A stretch of DNA of 64,000 bases from Persicitalea sp963716085 (lineage in GTDB: Bacteria > Bacteroidota > Bacteroidia > Cytophagales > Spirosomataceae), in the NCBI GenBank assembly GCA_963716085.1, contig OY970288.1, positions 3,224,001 to 3,288,000 on the forward strand, read 5' to 3'. Every line of letters starts with the position of its first letter. Position 1 is the first letter of the stretch. The translations under genes and the position numbers were made by a program. Below the pieces are notes generated by a model. It was not told the DNA's origin and did not search any database. It saw only the letters and a program-made list of their open reading frames with translations. This document shows, in pieces, positions 25,119-33,764 of the stretch.

Positions 25119-27239
25119 TTATGGTTTAGGCAACAGGGCTTTCCGCGACAAACGGTACTTCCCGGTCTTCTTATCGACGTCCACGAGCTTCACCTGCACT
25201 TCCTCCCCTACTTCCAGGACACCGTCCATGTTTTCAAGACGCTCCCAGGTAATCTCAGAAATGTGCAATAATCCATCTTTTCCCGGAACGAATTCCACGA
25301 AGGCACCGAAGGGCATGATGTTCTTGACCTTACCCGTGTAGGTCTCCCCTACTTCGGGAACCATCACGATGGCCCGGATGCGACCGAGCGCTTTATCCAT
25401 CGCCTCCTTGTTGGCCGAAAACACGCTCACGAAGCCCGCGCCGTCCTTCTCCTCGATGTTGACCGTGGCACCAGACTCCTTTTGAATATCCTGCACCACT
25501 TTACCACCGGGTCCGATCACGGCACCGATCATTTCACGTTCGATCTTGATGACCGTGGCCCGTGGCGTATGCGGCTTCAAGTCTTCGCGTGAGGTGGCAA
25601 GCGCCTTGCTCATTTCGTTCAAAATGTGCATCCGTCCTTCCTTGGCTTGCATAAGGGCTTCGGTCAGCACTTCGTAGGGAAGTCCATCGACCTTGATGTC
25701 CATCTGGCAGGCCGTGATGCCCTTGGCGGTACCCGTTACCTTGAAATCCATGTCGCCGAGGTGATCCTCATCGCCCAGGATATCGGACAGAACCGCGTAT
25801 TTTCCCGTTTCGGGATCCGAAATCAAGCCCATCGCGATTCCCGAGACGGGCGCTTTGATCGACAGACCGGAGTCCATCAAAGCCAGCGAACCGGCGCAGA
25901 CCGTCGCCATGGACGACGAGCCGTTCGATTCCAGAATGTCCGACACGATGCGGATGGTGTAAGGATTGTCCTCGCCCTGGGGCAGCACCTTCCTTATAGC
26001 GCGGTGCGCCAGGTTACCGTGGCCGATCTCGCGGCGTCCAGGGCCGCGGTTGGGTTTTACCTCACCCGTGGAAAAGCCGGGGAAGTTGTAGTGTAGCATG
26101 AACTTGCTGTAGCCGTAGTACATGGCGGAGTCCACGATTTGCTCATCCAGCTTGGTACCGAGCGTTACCGTAGTCAGCGACTGGGTTTCGCCGCGCGTGA
26201 ACAGGGCCGAGCCGTGCGCACCGGGCAGGAAGTCCACCTCGCAAGCAATGGGACGTATTTCGTCCAGCTTGCGACCGTCGATGCGGATGCGCTCATCGAG
26301 CACCAGGCGGCGGGTGGCTTCGGATTCCAGATCATGGAAATAGCGCTTCACCAGCGACTCGTCCACTTCCTCGTCCTCGCCAATGGTGGCCATGAACTCC
26401 TCACGGATTGCCTTGGCTCTTTCTTTACGAACCTGCTTGTCGTTGGAAGTTTGGGCGATGGAGGCGGTGAGTTTGTCGTAGCAAAATGCCCGTACGCGGG
26501 CTTTCAGCTCGGCGTCCTCGGGGTCGCCTTCGTAATCGCGCTTTTCGGTTTTGCCGACCGCCGCTTCCAGTTCTTTCAAAACCCGGCATTGCGCTTTGAT
26601 TACTTCGTGGGCGGCTTTGAGGGCTTCGATGATTTCGTCCTCCTGGGCTTCGTCCAACTCGCCTTCCACCATCGTAATGTCCTTTTCGGTGGCACCCACG
26701 ATGAGTTCCAGCGTAGCGCGCTCCAAATCCGAAGTCTTGGGGTTGACGATATACTGGCCGTCGATCTTAGCGACGCGAACTTCCGAGGCAGGGCCTTGGT
26801 AAGGAATATCAGAAACGATCAAGGCCGCCGAAGCCGCCAGGCAAGCCAGCGCATCGGGCAGTACTTCCGGGTCGGCGGAAGCGAGCATGATATTTACCTG
26901 GGTGTCGGCGTGATAGTCGCTCGGGAAAAGCGGACGCAGGGCGCGGTCCACGATGCGGCAGATCAATACCTCATGGTCCGACAGGCGGCCCTCGCGGCGC
27001 TGGAAGCTACCGGGAATGCGACCCGCCGAAGCGAATTTCTCTTGGTAATCGACGGAAAGGGGTAGGAAATCGACTCCGGGTTTGATGTCGGTTTTGGCTA
27101 CTACGGTAGCCAACAGCATGGTATCGCCCATGCGGACGACCACCGCTCCGTCGGCCTGCCGCGCCAATTTTCCGGTTTCGATGGTAATGGTACGATTGTC
27201 GGGCAGGGTGATCGTCTTGGATACGACGTTAAATTGCAT
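25119..27239 (-). CDS. pnp: polyribonucleotide nucleotidyltransferase (PNPase)
   Basis: A 706-residue phosphorolytic 3'-5' exoribonuclease. Two RNase PH domains (residues of about 10-230 and 320-550) flank a helical domain. A KH domain (EREMIGAVIGPGGKVVQDI, about 565-620) and an S1 domain (TGKVKNIMPFGAFVEFVPGK, about 635-700) follow. All parts are at standard length. It lies 222 bases downstream of rpsO on the same strand, the conserved rpsO-pnp order, with a terminator hairpin between them that may attenuate read-through. Confidence 0.97.
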   Translation of the reverse strand: MQFNVVSKTITLPDNRTITIETGKLARQADGAVVVRMGDTMLLATVVAKTDIKPGVDFLPLSVDYQEKFASAGRIPGSFQRREGRLSDHEVLICRIVDRALRPLFPSDYHADTQVNIMLASADPEVLPDALACLAASAALIVSDIPYQGPASEVRVAKIDGQYIVNPKTSDLERATLELIVGATEKDITMVEGELDEAQEDEIIEALKAAHEVIKAQCRVLKELEAAVGKTEKRDYEGDPEDAELKARVRAFCYDKLTASIAQTSNDKQVRKERAKAIREEFMATIGEDEEVDESLVKRYFHDLESEATRRLVLDERIRIDGRKLDEIRPIACEVDFLPGAHGSALFTRGETQSLTTVTLGTKLDEQIVDSAMYYGYSKFMLHYNFPGFSTGEVKPNRGPGRREIGHGNLAHRAIRKVLPQGEDNPYTIRIVSDILESNGSSSMATVCAGSLALMDSGLSIKAPVSGIAMGLISDPETGKYAVLSDILGDEDHLGDMDFKVTGTAKGITACQMDIKVDGLPYEVLTEALMQAKEGRMHILNEMSKALATSREDLKPHTPRATVIKIEREMIGAVIGPGGKVVQDIQKESGATVNIEEKDGAGFVSVFSANKEAMDKALGRIRAIVMVPEVGETYTGKVKNIMPFGAFVEFVPGKDGLLHISEITWERLENMDGVLEVGEEVQVKLVDVDKKTGKYRLSRKALLPKP

Positions 27240-27410
27240 AAAAGTAAGTTTGGATAGATTGTTGAATGACCGCTTGAATAGTGACCGCTATAACGAATAT
27301 TGACTAGCAAAGACGTTGCCAGTCACTTTATATCCGCTTTTCGTCAAGAAATGTTCGATAAATTATCGAACGGGGCAAAAAGGGGCAGCAAGGCGGGAAA
27401 TAATAATACA

Positions 27411-27446
27411 AATCGGGGAATCCGCCTTTGGCCAGATTCCCCGATT
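27411..27446 (-). terminator. hairpin between rpsO and pnp
   Basis: AATCGGGGAATC and GATTCCCCGATT form a perfect 12-bp stem around an 11-base loop, beginning 16 bases after the rpsO stop. The minus-strand tail TGTATTATTATTT is only moderately T-rich, so it may be an attenuator or an RNA-processing site as well as a terminator. Confidence 0.7.
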
Positions 27447-27461
27447 CCTTTGTTTCTTCCG

Positions 27462-27737
27462 TTACTTTCTCAACCCTAGTTCGGCGATGATGGCGCGGTA
27501 ACGCGTGATGTCCTCCCGGTAAAGGTAGTCCAGCAGGCTACGGCGCTTGCCGACGAGTTTGAGTAGGCTCAGGCGCGTATCGTGATCCTTCTTGTGCGTT
27601 TTGAGGTGCGCCGTCAGGTGATTGATGCGAAAGGTGAAGAGTGAGATTTGTGATTCGGGCGACCCGGTGTCGGTGGCCGATTTGTTGAATCCCTGGGTTT
27701 CGAAGATTTCTTTCTTCTTGTCCGTGGTTAAATACAT
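27462..27737 (-). CDS. rpsO: 30S ribosomal protein S15
   Basis: A 91-residue ribosomal protein binding 16S rRNA. TGSPESQISLFTFRINHLTAHLK and HDTRLSLLKLVGKRRSLLDYL, described here in two halves, are the conserved helices. Length and ends are standard. It is upstream of pnp in the usual order. Confidence 0.97.
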   Translation of the reverse strand: MYLTTDKKKEIFETQGFNKSATDTGSPESQISLFTFRINHLTAHLKTHKKDHDTRLSLLKLVGKRRSLLDYLYREDITRYRAIIAELGLRK

Positions 27738-27754
27738 GATTGTAACGACAGATT

Positions 27755-27784
27755 AAAATGTAAATGTTTGAATTAAGGGGCAAA
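27755..27784 (-). promoter_or_regulatory. probable rpsO promoter
   Basis: On the minus strand TTTG (27784-27781) is followed after 18 bases by TACATTTT (27762-27755), close to the TTTG/TAnnTTTG consensus, 18 bases before the rpsO start. Confidence 0.5.
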
Positions 27785-27796
27785 AGTAAGGCTTTT

Positions 27797-27832
27797 TTGT
27801 TTAGAGTTTAAAGTTTAAAGTTTAAAGTTTTC
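27797..27832. repeat. GTTTAAA tandem repeat
   Basis: About four and a half 7-base units (GTTTAGA, then three GTTTAAA, then GTTTT) between rpsO and the permease gene. It belongs to the GTTTAG-type low-complexity sequence scattered in this window. Confidence 0.6.
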
Positions 27833-27903
27833 TATCTAACTGTTTGACAATGACTTACAAACAAAAAACTTTACTTTCCAAGTAGCTCTTGGGGCGTCAT
27901 CGT

Positions 27904-29407
27904 TCATACTGCCACCTCCCTACCCTGTACGGGGCGCGGTCTTAGGTACTTCTCGCGGAATTTTTTCCAGTACATCTGGTACACGTCTTTCTCGAAGAGG
28001 CGAGAATCGTTGCGGGCTTTTTCTACGAAGTAAACTCCCGCGAGGAGCAAAACCGTATTAGCCAGCCAGGCACCGATCGTTACGTCCAGCAGTCCTTCTT
28101 TCACGAATTTGTCGCCTTGAATGGTGAGGACATATAATAGGATAAAGAAGATGATGGACACGAGTACCGGGACACCGAAGCCGCCTTTTTTGATAATAGC
28201 GCCTAATGGCGCACCGATGAGGAACATGACGAAGCAGGAAAACGCCTGGGTGTATTTATGGAGTTTTTCCAGCTCGTACTCATTGCCCGATTTGCGCTTG
28301 GTTTCGAGGTACTCTGCGTTTGTGGAGGCAAAGCTTTGCACGCTGGTGACCCGAACTTTTGGCGTTAGCCAAGATGACGCTCTTCACGCTGTCAGTCATT
28401 GCCACGTTTAACAGTGAATCTACCCACTTGCCGTTTTTGGGCTTGGTGCCGTAGTTGTTCTCGATCTGGAATTTATAGGAGAAGTATTGCTTGCTGTTCG
28501 GCACCAGATTTTCCTGCGCCCGCTTGTAGTCGCTCCTGAGGGAGTCGGTCGTCTTATTGAGGGTGTTTATGTTCTGCATGAACTGATGGTATTTGAACAT
28601 ATCCTCGTCCGTCTTTTTCATACCAAAGGACTCCATGCTCACCGTCATCTCATAGCGGTCGAAGCGGCTTTCCATGAAACTCGCATTCTTAATGGTGTTA
28701 TCATTTGACGCACTTAGATAAGCCATCGAGCGATCTTGGTTGGCATTGTCCATCTCCTGATAGTTGTTGCCGCTAAAAAGCTCGATTTTCAGATAACCGT
28801 TGTTGTTGATGGGATACATCCGACCCGAATCGGCTAAAATCACCTGCGCATTTCCCCTTGAACTATTGTCGTGCTTGTAGATAATCATCCCCAACATCGT
28901 GTTGGAGTCGGGTACCTTCTTGTTTACCTTGATGCTGTAGCCCGGCAGATCGTTGTAGAATATTCCCTCCTTGATGTTCAGGGTCGCCTTCGTGGTTTTT
29001 ATGTCGTACAGCAGACTATACCCTTTCAAATTAGCCCACGGAACGACGCGGTCGTTATAAAAGAAGGAGAAAATACTGACGAAAAGCGCCACGAAGAAGA
29101 GCGGCATCATCACCCTGACCACCGAAATCCCGGCGCTCTTCAGCGCCGTCAGCTCGAAGAACTCACCCAAATTGCCGAAGGCCATCAACGAAGAGAGCAG
29201 CATCGCCAGCGGCAGGGCGATGGGAACCGTGCTCATGGCAAAGTAGGAGAACAACCGCGTATACTCCGACAAGCCCACATCCTTGGACACGAACTCATCG
29301 ATATAAAAGATCACGATTCGCATCAAAAAGATGAAAACTACGACCGATAAAGTAATGACAAAGGGGCCCCAAAAAGCTTTCAGAACCAGTTTATCCATTT
29401 TTTTCAT
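27904..29407 (-). pseudogene. LptF/LptG (YjgP/YjgQ) family permease, frameshifted
   Basis: The gene encodes an inner-membrane subunit of the LptBFG lipopolysaccharide exporter or a close relative. The N-terminal part (29407 to about 28350) has paired hydrophobic segments, including LKAFWGPFVITLSVVVFIF and FFELTALKSAGIS (coupling helix), then the periplasmic jellyroll domain. The C-terminal transmembrane part (GAPLGAIIKKGGFGVPVLVS, then two more helices) is in another frame ending at 27904. The frames join if one A is removed from the AAAA run in GCCAAAAGTT near 28356 (minus strand), giving AKVRVTSVQSFAST. A gene this conserved is usually essential, so an assembly error is as likely as a real mutation. 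Its start overlaps the START-like gene by four bases. Confidence 0.8.
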
Positions 29408-29817
29408 GAGCTACCCACAATTTCTTTCAGACTGTCTATCAGGCCGCCCCAAACGGCGGAAAGTTCGTCTTCGTCCATATTTTGTGAATAATCAACGACC
29501 CGCAGAAAAGTAGATTGCGTCAGGTCGCTCACTTCGAGCTTCATTTCTACGTAATTTTTTTCGACCGAATCATCGTTACTCTCCCCGTTCTCGCCATTCT
29601 CCGTAAACTCAAAACGCACCGACCTGTTGAGGCGGTGCGAAGTGCGCTCGGCGGGGTGACTCTCGCCATCCCACTGAAAATCGAAGCGTCCATCGGGCAA
29701 AATGGTCACTTTTTCGGCGAACCACTGCTCTAGCCCGGAAGCTGTGCTCATGTACGGATACAGTACCTTATGAGAAGAACGTATCTCGAATTCGGTAGTG
29801 AACATATGCTTTTCCAT
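29404..29817 (-). CDS. START-like (SRPBCC) domain protein
   Basis: A 137-residue single-domain protein of the Bacteroidota START-like/AHSA1 group. TEFEIRSSHKVLYPYMSTASGLEQWFA is the characteristic first strand, helix and W-F-A turn, broken here after residue 34. It probably binds a hydrophobic ligand. It overlaps the LptF/G-type permease gene by four bases, a pairing that recurs in Bacteroidota and hints at a role in envelope lipid traffic; that link is inference. Confidence 0.8.
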   Translation of the reverse strand: MEKHMFTTEFEIRSSHKVLYPYMSTASGLEQWFAEKVTILPDGRFDFQWDGESHPAERTSHRLNRSVRFEFTENGENGESNDDSVEKNYVEMKLEVSDLTQSTFLRVVDYSQNMDEDELSAVWGGLIDSLKEIVGSS

Positions 29818-29930
29818 AATTTCAGAAGGGGTTGATTGCTGTAAAGACTCCGCGGAAGGTTTATTATTATGACGTTAGTGCCAAAAGAAGTTTTGTAATG
29901 TAAGATTACCGGTTGAAATAAACAAAATTG

Positions 29931-29962
29931 TTTGCGGCAAACTTTTTTTCACCTTAGCTTTG
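29931..29962 (+). promoter_or_regulatory. promoter of tRNA-Met
   Basis: TTTG at 29931-29934 and TAGCTTTG at 29955-29962 are separated by 20 bases, a full match to the Bacteroidota sigma consensus. The tRNA starts 12 bases further on. Confidence 0.8.
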
Positions 29963-29973
29963 CACCTCGATTC

Positions 29974-30047
29974 GGCGGGGTAGCTCAGATGGTTAGAGCG
30001 CAGGATTCATAACCCTGAGGTCGGCAGTTCGATTCTGCTCCCCGCTA
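29974..30047 (+). tRNA. tRNA-Met (CAT anticodon, elongator type)
   Basis: A 74-base cloverleaf can be traced by eye. The acceptor GGCGGGG pairs with CCCCGCT (one G-T), the D arm is GCTC/GAGC, the anticodon loop is TTCATAA, the T arm is GGCAG-TTCGATT-CTGCT and the discriminator is A. The pair closing the anticodon stem is A-C rather than A-T. CCA is not encoded. It resembles elongator Met rather than initiator (G-T first pair, no GGG/CCC run in the anticodon stem). An Ile2 (k2C) identity is less likely but not excluded. Confidence 0.9.
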
Positions 30048-30060
30048 CGAGTATTTTACA

Positions 30061-30088
30061 GCGAACCAGCAACGGTTCGCTTTTTTTT
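30061..30088 (+). terminator. terminator of tRNA-Met
   Basis: GCGAACC-AGCAAC-GGTTCGC followed by eight Ts, a textbook intrinsic terminator 14 bases after the tRNA. Confidence 0.9.
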
Positions 30089-30103
30089 GCTTAGGGTTTA
30101 GAG

Positions 30104-31231
30104 CTAAATACAGGACAAAAAAAATAGGATAGCCTGAAAATGGTAGATTTGAGTTGCGAAACCAACTCTACCCAGACTATCCCGATGCAAAGTAAAGAGA
30201 AAGAGGTATTCAATGCCATCAAATGTCACTTTACCTGCGACATACGTCGCGTAAAATTTATCAGTTGTTTGATCGTGAGTCTGTTAAAGCTTAACGACTG
30301 CTCGCTCAGCGAGTGGAGCAAGGGCGTCTGCCTGGACATTCTGCTGTCCTCGAAGTACAAGCGCCTGCAACGGCTGCTGTGTGGCTTCCGCTTCGGCCAG
30401 CGAGCGTACTTCAAGCTGGTCTGGTCGGCCTACGGACAGGCCGACCAGGTGGTGCTGACACTGGATCGCACGGATTACATCCAGCGCGGGCAGACGGTGC
30501 AGATACTGATGCTGGGCATCGCCCACAAGGGTGTGAGCATCCCGTTGCTGTGGCACACGGCCAACCGCGAGGGCAACAGCAGCAAGCAGACGCGGCTGGC
30601 CCTTTTGAAGGCCCTTGAACGTTGGGCGGTCGTCAAGCCAGGGCAGAAGGTTTACCTGACGGGCGACCGCGAGTTCATCGGTAAGGAGATGTGGACGGGC
30701 TGGTTCACACCCGTCATCCGGGTGCGGGCCAACGCCGCAGTGGTCAATGGCGGCAAGTCCTGCCGGGCCGACAAGGTCTTCGGCGAGAGGAGGTTGAAGG
30801 TGCTTCGCAAACCCAGGGTCGTTTACGGGCAGCGAGCCTACCTGACCGGTATGAAGCTGGAGGGCGAGGACTTCCTGATCCTGATGAGCCGTGAGCGCGT
30901 GCGAGGCATGGCCGGGATTTACGCCCAGCGGTGGCAGGTCGAGACACTGTTTGGCGCCTTCAAATCCCGTGGCTTCAACCTCGAGAAGTGCCGCGTCAAC
31001 GATCACCGCCGGATCAGGACGCTGTTGTTTTTGCTGGCCATCGCGCTGGTTTGGGCCATCAGGGCGGGCGAGTGGCTGGTGGCCAACGGCAGAAAAATTC
31101 CGATCAAGAAACTCAGGACGGGAAGCCAGCCGCTGAACTCCTTGTTCAGGCACGGTCTCAACCACTTGCAAAACATTGCGCTTAACCATGCTCATTTTCA
31201 GAAACTTGATAAACTTTTGTACTGTACTTAG
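30104..31231 (+). mobile_element. IS4-family insertion sequence
   Basis: An intact element of about 1.13 kb. The left end CTAAATACAGGACAAAA (30104-30120) and the reverse complement of the right end, CTAAGTACAGTACAAAA (31215-31231), match at 15 of 17 positions. A direct repeat GGTTTAGAG lies just outside each end (30095-30103 and 31233-31241) and would be a 9-base target duplication, although GTTTAG motifs are common here. It inserted directly downstream of the tRNA-Met terminator. Confidence 0.85.
30140..31231 (+). CDS. IS4-family DDE transposase
   Basis: A 363-residue transposase. The catalytic residues are visible: LTLDRTDY (first Asp), YLTGDREFIG (second Asp) and YAQRWQVETLFGAFK, which fits the IS4 signature Y-2-R-3-E-6-K and supplies the Glu. 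The stop codon TAG lies inside the right inverted repeat. The reading frame is full length, so the element may still be active. Its G+C looks similar to the host's. Confidence 0.9.
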   Translation: MVDLSCETNSTQTIPMQSKEKEVFNAIKCHFTCDIRRVKFISCLIVSLLKLNDCSLSEWSKGVCLDILLSSKYKRLQRLLCGFRFGQRAYFKLVWSAYGQADQVVLTLDRTDYIQRGQTVQILMLGIAHKGVSIPLLWHTANREGNSSKQTRLALLKALERWAVVKPGQKVYLTGDREFIGKEMWTGWFTPVIRVRANAAVVNGGKSCRADKVFGERRLKVLRKPRVVYGQRAYLTGMKLEGEDFLILMSRERVRGMAGIYAQRWQVETLFGAFKSRGFNLEKCRVNDHRRIRTLLFLLAIALVWAIRAGEWLVANGRKIPIKKLRTGSQPLNSLFRHGLNHLQNIALNHAHFQKLDKLLYCT

Positions 31232-31330
31232 AGGTTTAGAGTTTAAAGTTTAGTCATTGAGCTGTTTAACCTTCTCTTGATCGAGACATAAGCGCAACTA
31301 AACCCTAAACCCTAAACAACTAAACGCCTT

Positions 31331-32350
31331 TCAATGAATTATCTCAAACACCAACTGCTTCAATAGCTCCCCGTCGTCGATGCTGCCGGCGTCTACTCCT
31401 TTCATTTGGGCGTCGGTGCGGCGGAGGTAGTGGATGATGTTGGCGACTTTGCCGATGGGGTAGTTGCGGGCGGCTTGGGTGTAGTCTTTTACGAAAAAGG
31501 GATTGACGCCCAACAGTGAGGCCAGGCCGCCGTCGGAGCGGTCGGGGGCGGCGTGAGTGAGGAGGATTTTGGTAAAAAACGAATACAGGATAATCAGGAC
31601 GGGGGCCAGCGGATTGTCTTTGGGATTGGCCGCAAAGTGTGTGGCGATGCGGTTGGCTTTGAAAACGTCCCGCATGCCCAGCGCCTTTTGAAACTCAAAT
31701 ACATTGTATTCTTTACTAATCCCCACGAAGCGCTCGATGGCGTCGGCGTCGATGCCCTCGCTCACCTTCATGTTAATCAACACCTTCTGAATCTCGCTCA
31801 CGATGCGTTTCAGGTCATTGCCGATGTTGGTCACCAGCATCTGCTCGGCTTTGGGGCTGATTTTCACCCCCTGCGCGTGGCAGTAGTTTCTGACCCAGTC
31901 GGGCAATTTATTGTCGTAGAGCCGCTTGGAATGCACCACCGCGCCATTTTTGGCGCAGGCCTTTACGAACGACTTGCGCTCGTCGGCTTTGTCGTGGTAG
32001 CATAATACCAGCACCGTGCTGCTCAGTGGGTTCACAGCGTACTCTTCCAGCCGCTGGAGCTGATCTTTGTCCTTTATTCCCCCGAGCTGATGCGCGTCCT
32101 TGACCCACACCAGTTGCCGCTCCGCCATGAACGGGTACCGCTTCGCGTAGCCCAGTGCACTGGCAAGATCGTTGTCCTTACCGTATATAACGAATTGATT
32201 AAAGCCTTTTTCCGCTTCGGGAACTACGCGTTTTTCTAGCTCCTCGGCGATCAGGTCGATGTAATAGGGTTCATCGCCGTACAGGAAATAGACGGGCTTA
32301 TACTGTTTGGCGCGAATTTCTTTGAGAACAGCTTCGGGGGCTTGGGCCAC
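31331..32350 (-). CDS. holA: DNA polymerase III subunit delta
   Basis: A 339-residue clamp-loader subunit. KPVYFLYGDEPYYIDLIAE at residues 18-36 is the conserved start. LDxxD-type FVIYGKDNDL, LPDWVRNYC and NIGNDLKRIVSEIQK are further HolA landmarks, and the C-terminal helical collar is complete. It binds and opens the sliding clamp in the replisome. It is flanked on both sides by GTTTAG-type repeats. Confidence 0.92.
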   Translation of the reverse strand: MAQAPEAVLKEIRAKQYKPVYFLYGDEPYYIDLIAEELEKRVVPEAEKGFNQFVIYGKDNDLASALGYAKRYPFMAERQLVWVKDAHQLGGIKDKDQLQRLEEYAVNPLSSTVLVLCYHDKADERKSFVKACAKNGAVVHSKRLYDNKLPDWVRNYCHAQGVKISPKAEQMLVTNIGNDLKRIVSEIQKVLINMKVSEGIDADAIERFVGISKEYNVFEFQKALGMRDVFKANRIATHFAANPKDNPLAPVLIILYSFFTKILLTHAAPDRSDGGLASLLGVNPFFVKDYTQAARNYPIGKVANIIHYLRRTDAQMKGVDAGSIDDGELLKQLVFEIIH

Positions 32351-32353
32351 GTT

Positions 32354-32448
32354 GTTTTGTTTAGGGTTTAGGGTTTGATTGTTTAGAGTTTAGTCGTTTA
32401 GTCGTTTAGTCGTTTAGTCGTTTAGTCGTTTAGTCGTTTAGTCGTTTA
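32354..32448. repeat. GTCGTTTA tandem repeat array
   Basis: Seven perfect 8-base units GTCGTTTA at 32393-32448, preceded by degenerate GTTTAGGGTTTAG units. The array overlaps the 3' end of the phosphodiesterase gene: its last codons AAC GAC TAA are made of the repeat. This is a likely slippage hot spot. Confidence 0.85.
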
Positions 32449-33034
32449 GAAGGAAATCTTCGCAGGCGGCTTTTAGTTTGGGATAAAATTCCAGGAAGGC
32501 CGCTTCGTATGTTTCTTGATTCCGTTTGAGTTCGATTTCGGCTCCTTTGATCTTCTCCATAAAAGCGAAGCGGCGGGACAGGCCGTCGAACGATCTTTTG
32601 ATGCCGGGAATTTCTTGGTAATGGTAGAGCCAATCGTGGCGGATCATGGCCTCAGCCATCGGGAGCATCGCGGCGGGAACCAAATCTTTGTTTTCGGTGA
32701 TGACGGCGTAGGCTCGGTTGATAAACGGCGAAAGGTCTGTTTCGTAGAACGCTGAGAAATGATTGGCCAAGAAATAATCGAAGTAGATGTCCAGCGCCAC
32801 GCCCGCCACTTTGGGATGCGTTTTTGCCAAAAATCTTTTGGCTTTCAAAACGCCCGCATCCGTGTCGGTGAAGTGGTCGATGTAGCGGTGCAGCCTGACG
32901 CCTAGCAGAAAATCCGCCGACCACGATTTCGTACGCAGCGGCGTGAGCTGACCTTTTATAAAATCCCCGACGTAGTTGCCCATCAGCACATCCTTCCCTT
33001 CTCCCGATAATGCCACGTGTGCCAGAAAATTCAT
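32438..33034 (-). CDS. acyl carrier protein phosphodiesterase (AcpH-like)
   Basis: A 198-residue protein of the ACP phosphodiesterase family (DUF479), which removes phosphopantetheine from holo-ACP. The start at 33034 is chosen because MNFLAHVALSG is the family's N-terminus. MGNYVGDFIKGQ and GVRLHRYIDHFTD contain the conserved Asp and His metal ligands of this HD-like fold. LDIYFDYFLANHF follows near residue 85. The C-terminus runs into the tandem repeat described above. Confidence 0.87.
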   Translation of the reverse strand: MNFLAHVALSGEGKDVLMGNYVGDFIKGQLTPLRTKSWSADFLLGVRLHRYIDHFTDTDAGVLKAKRFLAKTHPKVAGVALDIYFDYFLANHFSAFYETDLSPFINRAYAVITENKDLVPAAMLPMAEAMIRHDWLYHYQEIPGIKRSFDGLSRRFAFMEKIKGAEIELKRNQETYEAAFLEFYPKLKAACEDFLLND

Positions 33035-33074
33035 TTGTGAAGGGCTGGTGTGCTTAAATTCCTGTAAATTTGTT

Positions 33075-33103
33075 TTTGGCAAATGCGCGATAAAAGTAAT
33101 TTG
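33075..33103 (+). promoter_or_regulatory. probable slyD promoter
   Basis: TTTG (33075-33078), 18 bases, then TAATTTG (33097-33103), which is one base short of TAnnTTTG. The ATG of the FKBP gene is 35 bases downstream. Confidence 0.4.
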
Positions 33104-33138
33104 CGCACCACTAACCACCATTTTTTCAAAACTACCAA

Positions 33139-33639
33139 ATGAATATCGAAAAAAATAAAGTCGTCAGTCTTAGCTATAACCTCAGCCTGCCCGACGCTGA
33201 CGATCAGATGTCGGTCGTCGAGATCGTCAACGCCGACGATCCGCTGCTTTTCATCTTCGGAATGAGCGGCTTACCCGAAAAATTTGAAGCCCAACTCGAC
33301 GGCAAGACCGAAGGCGATGCGTTCGATTTCACGATTGACCCCGAAGAAGGTTACGGCGATTACGACGACGATGCCGTGGTGGAACTGGCCAAATCGCTCT
33401 TCGAAGCCGAAGGTGTGGATTTGGAGGAAATGCTACAGCCCGGCCACATCATCCCCATGACCAACGAAGAAGGCGACACCCTCCAGGGCATGGTCATCGA
33501 CGTGGACGAGCAAAATGTAAAAATGGACTTCAACCACCCGCTAGCCGGAAAATCCATGCGCTTCGAAGGCAAAGTCCTCAACATCCGCGAAGCCACCGAA
33601 ACCGAGCTGGAACACGGGCAAGTAGCTGAGGAGGATTGA
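33139..33639 (+). CDS. slyD: FKBP-type peptidyl-prolyl isomerase (SlyD-like)
   Basis: A 166-residue cytoplasmic prolyl isomerase and chaperone. VVSLSYNLSL and DPLLFIFGMSGLPEKFE mark the FKBP core, the insert-in-flap region follows (DPEEGYGDYDDDAVVEL), and DFNHPLAGKSMRFEGKV closes the core. The His-rich metal-binding tail of E. coli SlyD is absent; the tail is short and acidic. It is divergent from the ACP phosphodiesterase gene. Confidence 0.88.
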   Translation: MNIEKNKVVSLSYNLSLPDADDQMSVVEIVNADDPLLFIFGMSGLPEKFEAQLDGKTEGDAFDFTIDPEEGYGDYDDDAVVELAKSLFEAEGVDLEEMLQPGHIIPMTNEEGDTLQGMVIDVDEQNVKMDFNHPLAGKSMRFEGKVLNIREATETELEHGQVAEED

Positions 33640-33646
33640 TAATTTT

Positions 33647-33694
33647 GTTTAGTTGTTTAGTTGTTTAGTTGTTTAGTCGTTGAGATGTTTAGCT
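33647..33694. repeat. GTTTAGTT tandem repeat
   Basis: Six 8-base units (three GTTTAGTT, then GTTTAGTC, GTTGAGAT, GTTTAGCT) just after slyD. Complementary CTAAAC motifs at 33741-33766 could pair with them in a large hairpin between two convergent genes. Confidence 0.65.
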
Positions 33695-33764
33695 GCATTT
33701 CTACAACATTAATACAGAAGCACATAAAGATTCCTCGTCTAAACACCTACACACCTAAACTCCC

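Noticed and set aside
26139..27065. 308-codon frame opposite pnp
   Set aside because: Antisense to a confident PNPase; no recognisable domain.
30284..31195. 303-codon frame opposite the transposase
   Set aside because: The plus-strand transposase has the IS4 catalytic signature; this frame has none.
32354..32448. Telomere-like or CRISPR reading of the GTCGTTTA array
   Set aside because: An 8-base unit with no spacers is a simple tandem repeat; the location between chromosomal housekeeping genes argues against a chromosome end.
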